Source: Dasyornis broadbenti
Taxonomy: Eukaryota; Chordata; Aves; Passeriformes; Dasyornithidae
Reading direction: 5' to 3'
NCBI GenBank assembly: GCA_013397935.1
Contig: VZRN01005839.1
Location: 705,357 to 769,356 of the forward strand
DNA length: 64,000 nucleotides
How positions within the stretch are numbered: position 1 is the stretch's first letter; every line of letters begins with the position of its first letter. Below the pieces are notes generated by a model. It worked only from the letters and a program-made list of their open reading frames with translations. It made no database searches and was not told the DNA's origin. Positions 10,196 to 21,369 of the stretch are shown piece after piece. Both the position numbers and the translations under genes were made by a program.

Positions 10196-13100
10196 CTTAT
10201 ACAACAGCATCCTTCTGGTGCAGGCTGGGGAAGATTTCAAAATCCTGGGAAATGAAATATATGTGTCCTGGTTTCCTCTTGCTCCTGTGGCACAATCTGA
10301 GGCTGCTCTGAGCTCCAGGAGGTGACAACACATGGTTCCATCTAATGATGCGCCTTTAGTACCAATGGAAAGGACTTGCAGGGGGTGGATTCAGCTTATC
10401 ACGAAGATCAGCTGGGATGGTAACTTTGCAATAGGTTAACAGTTTGTTCCCTGGGTGGCCCTGTTCTGTTCCAACCTTGGGGAGGCACGGAAGCAGCACA
10501 GAGAAGGATACCTGTCTGAAGGGTGTCCACATGGGACAGTGACACCGGCTTTTGGGGCACAAGAATTAATTATTTAAATAAGTTTTGACAGACCTTCTGC
10601 AGAATTGAAATCAGTGATTTCCAAGACTTTTTTCCTCCCTGGACACATGCTAGTTTTTCCTTCTGGATAATATCTTGACAAAAAGGAAGGTGAAGAGAGC
10701 TTCTTGATGTCTGTTCTAAATAGGCCACTTCCCAAATCCCTTTTTTGTGATTTATTGTGATTTGTAAGGAGAATAAGTGGAGCCTGTGTCAACTCTGTGA
10801 AGGAAAATTAAGGAATTTGTTTTGTACTGAATATAATATAAAGGCCATATTATTACTACTAATTGTAAATGTAGTGAGTGGAGTGGAGACATCTTTTCAT
10901 GTGCACAAACAAATGGAGAAAGTGCTTTTTGAAGTATGTAGCGATAAAACCTCAAACACAAGACATTCTGAAAGATGGCAGAAAATCTGTGGCTGAATGC
11001 TCACAGGGCTCGTGCAGACTTTGGAAGGCAGGCCTGTGTCTTGCAAAACATGCGAAGTCCTACCAAGCACAGAATAACCACTTCATCGTTTTAAATGAAG
11101 GCTATAAAAAATTACAGTCAGCACATAATAGGTGTTTTGCACCCATGCTAAGTACTGCCAAGAAAATAGTTACCTAAGTAAATCAATAAAGTATCATTCC
11201 CTTTCAAGGTCTTCCTGTCCCAATCCCTGAACCTCTCATTTCAGATGAGTACTGAAACCTGGTCAAGATTTATTTTGATGAAAGTAAGCATCTCTACATT
11301 ATCAGGCAGTAAAGAAGTTGTTTACTGCTACTCCAGTAGTGTTGAAAAATCTCTCTGAATACATACTTGCATTGTAGCTATCATAAAAATGTCTGCCAGC
11401 TATTGGAGCCCCCAAATTGATTTTTTTTTTCTTTCCAGAAAACAAAGTGTTCAGCCTGAGACCTAGAAATTGCTTCATAAGAAAAACCATCTGTGTGGAG
11501 AGAGATGGACCGAGGTATCCTGTCACATATGATGTTCAAGTTTGGTATAAAATATTTCTATTCATATTCTGTTAGCAAATAAGCCTGGACTGAGGTAGCA
11601 GCACCTGTTCTGTGTTCATTTCCTATAAATCAATCGAGATGTTTAATATGTTCCTCATTACTGGAATGTTTGAAAACCAGCAATACACCTGAAAACCAAT
11701 TTGCTGGCATAAATGTTCCAACAAAGTAGTGAATTTTCAGTTCACACTGACAATTATTGGCAGGAAACAGATTCTGATTTGGCCCTTGTCAAGGATAATA
11801 CAATTCACAGTCACACTACTCCAATCAAGCTGGGAAAATGCAGTGTGCAGGATATGCCACTGCAAGAGCTGGAATTCCAAATTTTTAACACATGCAACAA
11901 AATCTTTGCCCAGTCACCGCATATATAAAATGATTTTGTGAAAAATTTCAAATGGAAAAGACACTGAAGAAATTCTTCATCTGTTTGCAAAATGTGTGAA
12001 TGACAGAAAAGCTGACTCAACTCCTGACTGTGAAAGGCTTGCCCTGCTTGGAGTGGTATCACGCCAAGTAGGTTGGCAGAGCAATCCTGCAAAGGGGAAA
12101 ATGGCTCAGACTCTGAGCATTCACCCCAGACTCAAAACAATTTGGGAGAATAAGAAAGCAGAGGAGGAGTGCTGATCTGCTTGGTGTAGGGGAGTGGCAG
12201 ACAGGTTTCTCATCCATGAAAACCATGAAGCCATAAACTCCTGAGGGGAAATGCCAAGTTACCAGATTTTGAGGACCTCATAGCACCTTAATAGGTCTCC
12301 AGGGGCTACATGGTTGTTCCTGGTCAGGGACTGAGAATTTAGGATGAGAGTCAGTCAACTAAAAGCTACATATCTATTTGAAGCTACTTATTTAGTCTTC
12401 TTGCAGACATCACTTTCTTAAGCCTTGGCTTGAAGCCTTAACTTTATCTGGATGGGTTTTCTCAAGATTCCAATCAAGAAATATGATTTTGTGGGGATAT
12501 GGAGAAGACCAAATATCTGCAAGTCTGAAATCATTAATATTTTAGACAGAGTGGAAATCCTTGGGCAAGGGGGAAAACTTGTATTGCTTGTTGGAACTAT
12601 GGTGAGTGAAGGAGTGGAAAAGTCATGTTCATCATTGAAAGGACACAAGCACTATTTCTGTGTGCCTCATACCTATGAGTAGAATGCATCAGGTTTCAGC
12701 AGACCTGGCACAACACTGACTCTTTGACATTATCCTTCTTCTTCCAGATGGAAAATGTCATTACCAATATTTCTTCATTGCCTGAGCATGTTCTCTTTTT
12801 TATTAAACTGAAATACTGGGTTCAGAGCAAATGTTAGTTGGGAATTTTATATTTCATGTCCCCTGTTTAACTCAAAATTCATTTTTTTTTTCTTTCTTCC
12901 TTTTTTTTTTTTTTTTTGCTTAACTTACAAATAAACCCAATATTTTTGATTAAGTTTTTCATTTTTACATCTTGAATAAACCTGTCTTATTGATGCCTGC
13001 CTTTCTGTTTCTATGTACAAATCTATCAAGACCATCAGGAAATGGTTTCACAAACAGAATTTATTGCAAAGCTGATTATGTATTAATATATACAAATGAC

Positions 13101-14780
13101 AAATCTAAAACACAATGTCAAAAAAGCAAGAAAATGCAATCAAGAATTTATTATTCTCCCATTATTATTCAGCTGGGAAAATAACTGCTCTACTTTACCA
13201 AAATAACTTCCCCCTCCCAAACCTTACACCCAACCTGTGTTTTCTAAGTAAGCACCACAGAAGTATTTGTAATAAAATACTCAAATATATAATAATATCA
13301 GAAGTTTACTGCAATTTATCTACCTATTTTTATCACTTCTATATTCCATGTTGGCTTATTATAAAAATTCATTGTCACTCATATACATTGTGTATATATG
13401 TGTGTGTGTTTCTAAACTTACTGGTCCATTTTAGAGATAGAATAAGCAACTTGTGCATTTCAGAACCTTGCATCTTGTTCTGCTTTGTACCTGTTTTCCT
13501 AACGTTGTAGGTAAGGTTTCTTCTAGGAAATATTCACACAAGTGCTTCTCCCCAAAAATTGCTTTTTCCCAAGCCCCAATTTAACTTTTCCTAATTTATT
13601 TTTATTTTAAATAAAACCCAATAATTTGAATAAAATGTTTTGGAGAAATAAAAATTTAATGCTTTGCTTTTCGTCTTGGAAGTGACTGCAATACCTGTTT
13701 TATACCTCAAGGAATAAATGATAATCAGGCCTTTTTCAACAGAAAGGCTCATCTTGCTGACCATTTTGCTCCCTCTCATGGTGTGAGATATTAGGAGGAA
13801 TGGGAAATGAATTATGCCTTGCAATGACTTTGGTTAGCAACAGCCCTGCATGTTGTATTGACACTATGGTATTTACTTGCCACATATTGCTAATTACAGA
13901 TGAATTCTGTATCTGACAACTCCTACGTGCCACATAGCAACTGATGAAATATCTCTCATTTGCAGTGAAAAAGTCTTAACTTTTGGGGAGTCCGTGGTAG
14001 CCGTAGCCTTATGTTTGTCACCAGGTTCAATGCCACATTGTATGAGGCAATATGGTGGTTCTGGACGAGAGGAGCAATGGGAACAAAATGGTTGATACAC
14101 ACGCGCACACAGGAACAGACACAGATCGTATCTCATACATCACATGCTAAACATGTGCTTGTTTATAGTGCTATCTCTAGTAACATAAATGTGCTTGTGT
14201 ATTTGTGCACACACACACATACCCTTATGACTGAACTCTGAGGCATCCTGAGCACAATGCAAAAATGATCTGCCTGTGTTTCACACAGAGGCAATCACTC
14301 TACAAGCTCATGTGAGAAGTCATTATAATAGTTATGCTATTTATGGAGAAATGTGTAGCTAAAATGTAGGAAAATTATTGTTCTCCATATTCTCACTTTT
14401 TTTATTGAAGAAACAAATCACACAGTAAATTACATCTGATTTGCATGAAATGTTGCATGCACCTAGAGCTCAGCATGAACCTGGGAAAAGACATTGTTTT
14501 AATTCCATAGCCTTTATAGTAGTTTGTTTGTTTCCTTTCTTTCTTTTTTTTTTAAGATAAATTTCTGAGCTATGTTTCTTATTTGGCTTTGCTTGTATTT
14601 TATAGGCCCTTCTGAGTATAATTTAATATCTGCAAATTGCCATGCTGAGTGAGAAAAAAGTAATGCCCACTGCCCAAGCAGACGTGGAGGAGAAGCAGGA
14701 GGGAATACATGCTTGCCCCATGGTGATGATGGATGCTGCCCATGCTGGGATCTGCTGTGACTTGTGGAGGTGCCCCGAGG
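10196..14780. other. Unique non-coding sequence, no gene seen
   Basis: AT-rich sequence with T homopolymers at about 12883-12918, a short TG/TA tract near 13391-13411 and a short (CA)n near 14207-14218. Open frames here (such as 13115-13510, 131 codons, rich in I, L, Y and K) reflect AT-rich composition. No transposon or RNA gene was recognised. Confidence 0.5.
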
Positions 14781-15914
14781 GAATCACAAAATATGCTGGG
14801 TTAGAAGGGACCCACAAGGAACATGGAGTCCAACTCCTGGCCCTGCACACGACCATCCCCAGGAGTCACACCATGTGCCTGAAAGCAGTGTCCAAACATT
14901 TCTTGAACCCTACCAGGTTTGGTGCTGTGATCTCTTCCCTGGGGAGCCTGTTCCAGTGCCCAACCACCCTCTGGGTGAAGAACCATTTTCTAATATCCAA
15001 TCTAAACCTCCCCTGACTCAGCTTCAGGACATTCCCTTGGGTCCTGTCACTGGTCACCACAGACCTCAGTGCCCTCCCCTCCTTTTCTTTTCATGAGGAA
15101 GTTGTAGACTATGATGAGGTCTCCCCTCAGTCTCCTCTTCTCCAGGATGAACAGACCAAGTGACCTCAACTGCTCCTGATAGAGCTTCTCCTCAAGGCCC
15201 TTTACCATCTTCTTGGCCTCCTTTGGACACTCTCTAACAGCTTAATGTCTTTCTGACATTGTGGCACCCAGAACTGCCCCCAGAACTTGAGGTGAGGCCA
15301 CCCCGGTGCAGAGCAGAGCAGAGCAGAGCAGGACAATCCCCTCTCTTGCCCAGCTGGCCATGCTGTGCCTGGTGACCCCCAGGACACACTTGGCTCTCCT
15401 GGCTGCCAGGGCACTGCTGACACTTGTTCAGCTTCCCATTGACCAGACTCCCTGGTCCCTTTCTGTGGCTCTGCTCTCCAGCCTCTCATTCCCCACTCTG
15501 CCTATACGTCCAGGGTTGCCCTGTCGCAGGTGCAGAATCTGACACTTTCTCTTGCTGAACTTCACATGGTTGGTGATTGCTCAGCCCTCTGATTTGTTGA
15601 GGTCTCTCTGCAGGGCCTCCCTGCCCTTGAGGGAGTCAGCAGCTCCTCCCACTTTTGCATCGTCTGTGAACTTGCTCAGTATCCCTTCCAGTCCTGTGTC
15701 CAAGTCATTTATGAAGGTGTTGAAGAGCACAGGGCTGAGGGTGGAGCCTTGTGGAACCGCACTGGTGAAAAGTCACCAGTCTGATGTCACCCACTCACTA
15801 CAACCCTCTGTGCCTGACTGCTGAGCCAGTTGCACAGCTATTGCATGATGTGTTTATCCATCTGTGTGCTGGACATTTTGTCCAGAAGAGAACTGTGCAA
15901 GATAGTATCAAAAG
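14781..15914 (-). mobile_element. CR1 LINE, 5'-truncated, ORF2 C-terminal half plus 3' UTR
   Basis: CR1 is the dominant avian non-LTR retrotransposon; its ORF2 encodes endonuclease and reverse transcriptase. Here the coding strand is minus. The 3' terminus is at 14781, about 85 bases of 3' UTR follow, and the ORF2 stop codon lies at 14866-14868 after a typical CR1 ending (FRHMV). The last 63 codons (14869-15060) are open and include RFRLDIRKWFF and VVGHWNRLPRE, both characteristic CR1 ORF2 C-terminal segments. Further upstream come a QCQKDIKLLESVQRR segment (near 15210-15270) and the RT catalytic region, reading FTDD instead of the usual FADD (about 15655-15672). The copy is dead: the conserved tryptophan codon of the EGWAI-type segment is TGA at 15583-15581, and frameshifts occur near 15.3-15.45 kb. 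The 5' end fades at about 15914. Moderate divergence suggests an insertion within avian evolution. Subfamily looks nearest the CR1-J/E group, but that is a guess. Confidence 0.96.
15308..15331. repeat. Short (GCAGA)n pentanucleotide run inside CR1
   Basis: Four to five tandem GCAGA units within the CR1 ORF2 relic. Related CR1 copies carry a similar but non-repetitive string here, so this is probably post-insertion slippage, and it contributes to the local reading-frame disruption. Confidence 0.8.
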
Positions 15915-17990
15915 GAAGGCTCCTGTTTGCCTTGGGCCAATACAACATGCTGAAAGTTTTGGTGTCTCGTTTTCCTCCAATTTTCCCCCCTTCATCTCTT
16001 TGGATATCACCAGTAAGCTGAAGAGCGCTTATTCCCCTTCACAGTTCCCCTGGGATGTCTGGAAGCTGCAGAGAAGCCTAACATCTACATTGGCCAGAGC
16101 ACACACCTGGGCCAGGTCCAGAGAAGGGCAATACAGTTGATGTGATGGTGCACTGACGCTCTGACTCCACAGGGTAAACAGAGTGCTTGCAGATACAGTC
16201 TGAAGGAATTAGTTGAAAGCCTAGTCTGAGAGCTGTCAATAAGATCTGAGTAGGTCTGAGTGAAAATTTGCCTTATTATAGAAAAATGGATTTTTGCTAA
16301 AGTACCCCTTTATTATTCACAATGGCTGTGTACTTTCCATAGAAAATGGTGTTTCCTCTAAGAAGTGTATGCTTGAACACAGAAACATTTTTGGTGGAGA
16401 TACTCTGCCCTGTTCATGTAGTTGTAGGGGACCAGGATGGCTTAGCCTTGCTGGCTTCCCCGTGCAGAGACACGCCCTTTTCCTTGAATCCTGCAGTGGG
16501 GATTGGCCTCGTGTTAGAAGCTTCCAAGGTGGGAAGGCGTGTCGGACATTCATACGTGTGCAGATGCACGCCTTGACACAAACTCTTTTGCAGTGCTCTT
16601 GCATTGGGTTCAACTTGCCTTTAGAGCCAGAGGAGCCAGCAAGGGGCTGCAATGGTGTGCAACAAGAGAGTGTGAGTTGTCAGCACGAGGGTGGAACACG
16701 AGGCATCAGGGCAAGGCCAGGAGAGGGCAAAGGCAGAAGCCAGTAGGGCAGTATAAACTCTTGAGTCTCTATTAATGTCTTTGCCTCCTTTTCCCTTTAG
16801 TCCACATCTGACACTGCTTCCTGGGAGTTACAGGTCAGCTGATTTTTATTTTCTCCTGCCAGCTAAGCTGTGTTCTGTCTCTGCCTAAAATTGCTGTGGT
16901 TCACCATTTATTCTCTTGAAAAATGCCCAGTACCTCAGGACTTTCCCACCACGTGAGGCACAGTCTGATGTTATAGAATGCAAGTGGGTAATGTGGTACT
17001 AGGCCTGTGCTTCAAAATAAAGTGTTTTGGGTTTGAGTCATGGTTTTCTCATAGTTAATTGTTGCTACAAGATCCCAGTTTTCTAGACAATGGGTTCTTC
17101 AGAAAAAAGTTTGAAGGAGTGTAGAAAAAAGCCAAAAGTGGACAAAAATATTTCAGCTAAGCTGGCTTAATAAGCACTTGTATGAGGGACAAATTGGGAG
17201 GATGTAAACATAAGAGAAGGAGGATTTTGGTTTTTAGTTCTGAGAAGTACTTAAATGAAAACCTCAAATGATAGCCCTGGTGAAAATCTTAGTAAGGTAT
17301 ATAAGGCATGCAGTTGTAGGATAAAACTGAATTTAAAAATAGATTCTTAAGGAGTCTTTCTCCCAGGGTTTTCAAAAAAGGGCTGCTTATTTCATAACCT
17401 CTACAAAAACACAAAATCAGATTGTACAAGTTAATAATTATGCTTCAGGTGTATGATTTTTTTTGGGAGTGGTCCATGGAGAGTGCAAGTGGCCCTAGCT
17501 TAGCACTTGCACTCTGATCTGAGCTCTTGCTGGCAGTGGGCCCTGGCTCTTGTACAGCTGTCAGCAAAGTCTGTGTGTGGTGACTGAGCAGGGCAGCACC
17601 TGAGCTGTGCCTGTTTCTCTGTGCACCATTGTGTCAGGAGGCCACTGCTGTCCCATGTCTGGTGATGAAATGGAGGTACAGTGGGCAATGCCATATAGTC
17701 AGCAACACTTTAAACAAGTAACACCTTTTTCTTCATATGGATTTTATCTGAGCAAGCTTCTATAACTGACGTGGAAGTGTTAAACTCATTTTCACGTATG
17801 TGTGTGTTTTTAACCAGATATTGTATATTTCCTTCTTTTATGTTGCTGAAAGCATACTGTATCTTGCTAGAAGAACTGTTTAGTATGCTTCAGGACTCCA
17901 AAACTAATCTCGAAGTCTAGCCTTGAAGGGTATGATCTATTGCAATTAGAAATGTATTGCTTTGCAATTACTATTACCACTTGTTTTTAC
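15915..17990. other. Unique non-coding sequence, possible short CR1-like scrap
   Basis: No gene supported. A 150-codon plus frame (16294-16746) has a cysteine-rich, non-repetitive translation without a recognised domain or splice context. The 16085-16135 stretch contains a GGTCCAGAG-type string reminiscent of plus-strand CR1 ORF2, but it is too short to call. From 17.0 to 18.0 kb the sequence is plain AT-rich DNA. Confidence 0.45.
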
Positions 17991-18172
17991 CTGCAGGCAT
18001 AGAAATAAATACCTGTTGCCTGTGGATATTTATACCCTCTAAATTCCTGCAAAGAAGCCAGTCCTAATTTCTGCAGCTCTGCTGGGGTAAAGCTGATGCC
18101 TCTAACTATCCCTTGCATCTGCTGAAAAGTACCGTAAGGAACCACATCTGGGTTGTAACTATGATCATGCAA
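17991..18172 (-). other. Exon-like minus-strand frame with splice donor (unidentified)
   Basis: On the minus strand about 60 codons are open from 18172 (first codon TTG, preceded by an in-frame TAA at 18175-18173) to a good donor, TGCAG|GTAAAA, with GT at 17990-17989. A weaker alternative donor (ACAG|GTATTT) lies with its GT at 18012-18011. The translation is strikingly protein-like, with GIVRGISFTPAELQKLGLAS followed by a tyrosine-rich segment. A strong pyrimidine tract and tandem acceptor (TTTTTGCAGCAG) lie just upstream with AGs at 18191-18190 and 18188-18187. However, an exon from that acceptor would contain the TAA in this frame. Options are a coding exon using another start or acceptor, a decayed exon, a transposon fragment, or chance. 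I do not recognise a family. Confidence 0.33.
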
Positions 18173-21100
18173 TTATTGTCACCTGTCTGCTGCAAAAAGT
18201 TAGAAAATAAGCGTATTTAGAACATCAATCTGATCTGAAAAGTCTGAAGATTGCTGCAGTAATCTAGTGTTGGACGTACTGTGTGGTTTCTTCATCTGGA
18301 GAATATTGATGCCCAGGCATCTTTTTCATAATTCACTCTTTAGCAATACTGGAGAATGATGTCAGAGTTGCTATGTCTATATAATCTCTTGCTCTTCTGT
18401 ATGATAAGCAACTATCATCAGCATTGCATTTTTGGATATACCAGAAATTAATAAAGATAAATTAATTAATAGATAAATATAATTACGTCAGTGTTCATGT
18501 AGATGCTGGTGAGTGGCAACTCACCAGCTGGGATGCTGCTTGAGTGGCATGTCCAGGGAGTGGTTTAACAAGGCTGCTATGGCGGCCACTTCACCATACA
18601 GCATTCCTGATCCAGCAGAAGAAAAGGCTGCAGGAACAAGGTGTAGCTGGTCCCCAGCTCTGACCTACTTAGCAGCATGGTAGGGAGGAGTTGATTAAAG
18701 TTGGGTCTTCATACGACTCTTGGGAGAATGATGGCAAATTATTTATTATGAAGACCATAAAGAGTGTTTTTGATGCCTTTGCTGTTCTGTATCAGTTTCT
18801 CCTTGGGCTGGATGGAGTTTTCAGGCTATAGGCTGAAATGGGGAGACAAAGCTGATGTAGGTTAGAAATATTCCCTGGCCCACCTTGCTCTTTGCATTTT
18901 TTTTTGCAAACTTGGGAAAAGTGAACATCCCAGGCCACCAGGTGCTCCCTTACAGTGTCAGTACAATTTAGGGGATGAGGGTGCAGAAGGATCCATATGG
19001 TGGCATAAGCCACCATAGATCAGACTTCCCTTTCCCACTCATGTAAGTCTAGAGCAAGTCTATCACAGTTGGCCAAGGCTGGTGTAGCAGAAAGCTGAAA
19101 TTATCCCATGTCAGAAGCTGCAGGATTTGATGGATATTTTCAGACCCAACGTAGAGGTTGTTTAACCACCTAAAAGCAGATGGTGGCATTCACTGAGAGC
19201 TGTGTGTGAAGTGAAACGACTCTCTCAGATCCTGCCTGGGCTGACTACTGTCAGACAAGACTGGAGACAGTACAGTGGCACTTGTTGGGATTTGTTTATG
19301 GGAGCAAAATCTGGCATTATCCAGCATGTGTTGGGAGTACTTGCTGGGGATCAAAGTGTCTTGTGAACAGTTAATTTGATTGGAGTTGGAGGAGTTCACC
19401 TTTAAAACAAAACATAAAGGGAGGAGAATTTGCTTTGCTACTTGTAGTGAGTTAAGGGGAATGACATCTCCTGGCTATTGCTTGCTAACCAGACACCGTA
19501 AGGAAATGAAATTGAGCAATAAGGGTCTGCTGTGTGTACTGTATACCTGTCTGATTAGTGTGCAATGATGGATTGAGGACCGGTGGGATGCAGCTTTTCA
19601 ACGCAGAAACATTTTGAATGAGTGATTCGATGAATTTCACCACTTCATCTAGTTATTCTCTATTTAATTTCAAATTTTCAAACAAAACTTTTGACCCAGA
19701 GCTAAGAGTGGCAACAAATTTCTTTATAGAAAAGACGTTAATAGGATTTTAAAAGTAAAATTGTGTAATTTGCAAACCTTTTCCTTGAGTGGGCTGTAGG
19801 CCTTACTGGAATCCTGTTCAGCTTTTATTCTCTATGTGTTTAGGATGATGACTGGTAGCAACTGATAGAAACAGTTCCTTCTCAAATTGTGCCTTACAAA
19901 TCCTACAAATATAAAAATATGTATCTCTTCCTATGAGGTATCACAGGCATACATATCCTGCAATGGAGTATTCCTTGAATCCTACACACCAATAGAGTTT
20001 AGGAGAGTTTTTGTCATTGTTTGAGGGAGGATCATTGTGCTATAAGTCATACAAACCACAAAGCAGAGTGAAATTTCTTTTGTACAGTAGCAAAAGAGAT
20101 TTCCTGCTGATAGGTGAATGTAGGAGATATAAATACAAGAGCAAGGTTAACACGGGTGACCCACACACTTTCACTTTTCTCTCTCAGTTAATCAGATTCT
20201 GCTGGTTTTTCCAAGGCGGCTGAAATTTTCCATGGGCTATCCCTTGAAGTGGCCTGCTGTACTTTGGGTACCCAGGGTCCCCCACACATGGGAAGAGAGG
20301 GAAAATCCCTGTTCAACTTGAAAGGTGGAAACACCAGTGGAAGGTATAGTCTTGCTCCGCTCTTCACTGTGTCCCATTTTCCTCCTCTCTTCTGAACTAC
20401 CCAAAATTGCCTCCTGTCCAGTGCAAGCAGGAGATCACTACGCATTCCTGAAACCACCCATCACTCCCACCAGTGCTGTTTACTTCACATGCACGTACAC
20501 AATGTAGCTGTAGGAATTGCAGCTTTGCTTGGCTTGCAGCATTACTCATCAGCAGAGAGAAAAACTTGCTACGTATCTTACAATGCTGAAATCTGCTCCT
20601 TGGTTTTGTATAAACAATTCTCACATTATTGCATCCTCTTACACATGATTGTTCTGAAGCACTTAAGTAATATGAAATTATCCTCAATATAGCTGTCACA
20701 GGTGAAAAAAGCCTACAGTGTGTTTATGATGTGGTTCAAGCTACTCATTGATTTCTGGACCTCCTGTAGCCCTTCAGGGCATATCTCAAAGCCAAGCAAT
20801 GTCCTTGAGAGCTGGCTGTTGTATCTGGATTTCTGAATGAGGTGAAAGAAGTACTTCAAAACCTTTGTATGACCTGGCCATCAAGTCAGACTTCTCCCTT
20901 TGAGGGTAATTTATGTATCCCCTGCGAAGAAGTGATTCTGTAATGCTGTGAGTTTGGGTATCTGAAGACAATATAAATAGGCTGGATATCAGGGACTGTC
21001 TTAGCTACTAGGATGTGATGAATTGGGGCATGCTCCCCTGTTTGCCAGAATACTTATTTCTCCAAAGTTATTTCCCTCTAGGCAGGGGAGCTCGCAAGAG

Positions 21101-21332
21101 TTGCAGAGCCACACATTTTAGAAAAATGGTAGTGTATTGGTGTCACTGCTTGTTCTTGGAGTTGCAGGCACATAAAGTTAGCCTGCCAGGTGGTGCTAAT
21201 AATACCTGGCTCTCCTACTGGGCTTATTCTGGGGAAATTGCAAACTATTTCTCATTAACAGGAGAATGATTATTGTCCGCAGCTTTTTGGTGTGGAATTG
21301 GAGCTGCAAGGTATGAATTAGCATACCAAAGT
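18173..21332. other. Unique non-coding sequence, no gene seen
   Basis: Contains the small hairpin at 18504-18528 listed separately. Open frames between 18.8 and 21.0 kb are short and carry no recognisable domain. No mobile element was identified. Confidence 0.5.
18504..18528. repeat. Perfect 10-bp inverted repeat with 4-base loop
   Basis: Arms 18504-18513 and 18519-18528 (GCTGGTGAGT and its exact reverse complement, allowing the loop at about 18514-18518) form a tight hairpin. Short perfect hairpins of this size occur by chance at low frequency in 64 kb, so no function is implied. Confidence 0.75.
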
Positions 21333-21369
21333 CTCTCTGAAAAAAGATTCTGGATCTTTTTTCAGAGAG
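21333..21369. repeat. Perfect 16-bp inverted repeat with 5-base loop
   Basis: Arms 21333-21348 and 21354-21369 are exact reverse complements, separated by TCTGG. The stem contains a 6-bp A/T core flanked by CTCTCTG/CAGAGAG. Perfect complementarity over 16 bp with so small a loop is far from random expectation. It might come from a recent palindromic mutation (template switching), a small fold-back element, or a short RNA hairpin. At 37 bases it is too short for a typical pre-miRNA unless the flanks also pair, which I could not see. Confidence 0.93.

Noticed and set aside
13391..13411. TG/TA dinucleotide tract as a notable microsatellite
   Set aside because: Too short and interrupted to merit a separate repeat call; similarly the short (CA)n at 14207-14218.
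15202..15824. Long open frames on both strands within 15.2-15.8 kb
   Set aside because: They are shadows or frameshifted parts of the CR1 ORF2 relic, not host genes.
16058..16140. Plus-strand CR1-like scrap
   Set aside because: Only one GGTCCAGAGAAGGGC-type string fits; too short to distinguish from chance.
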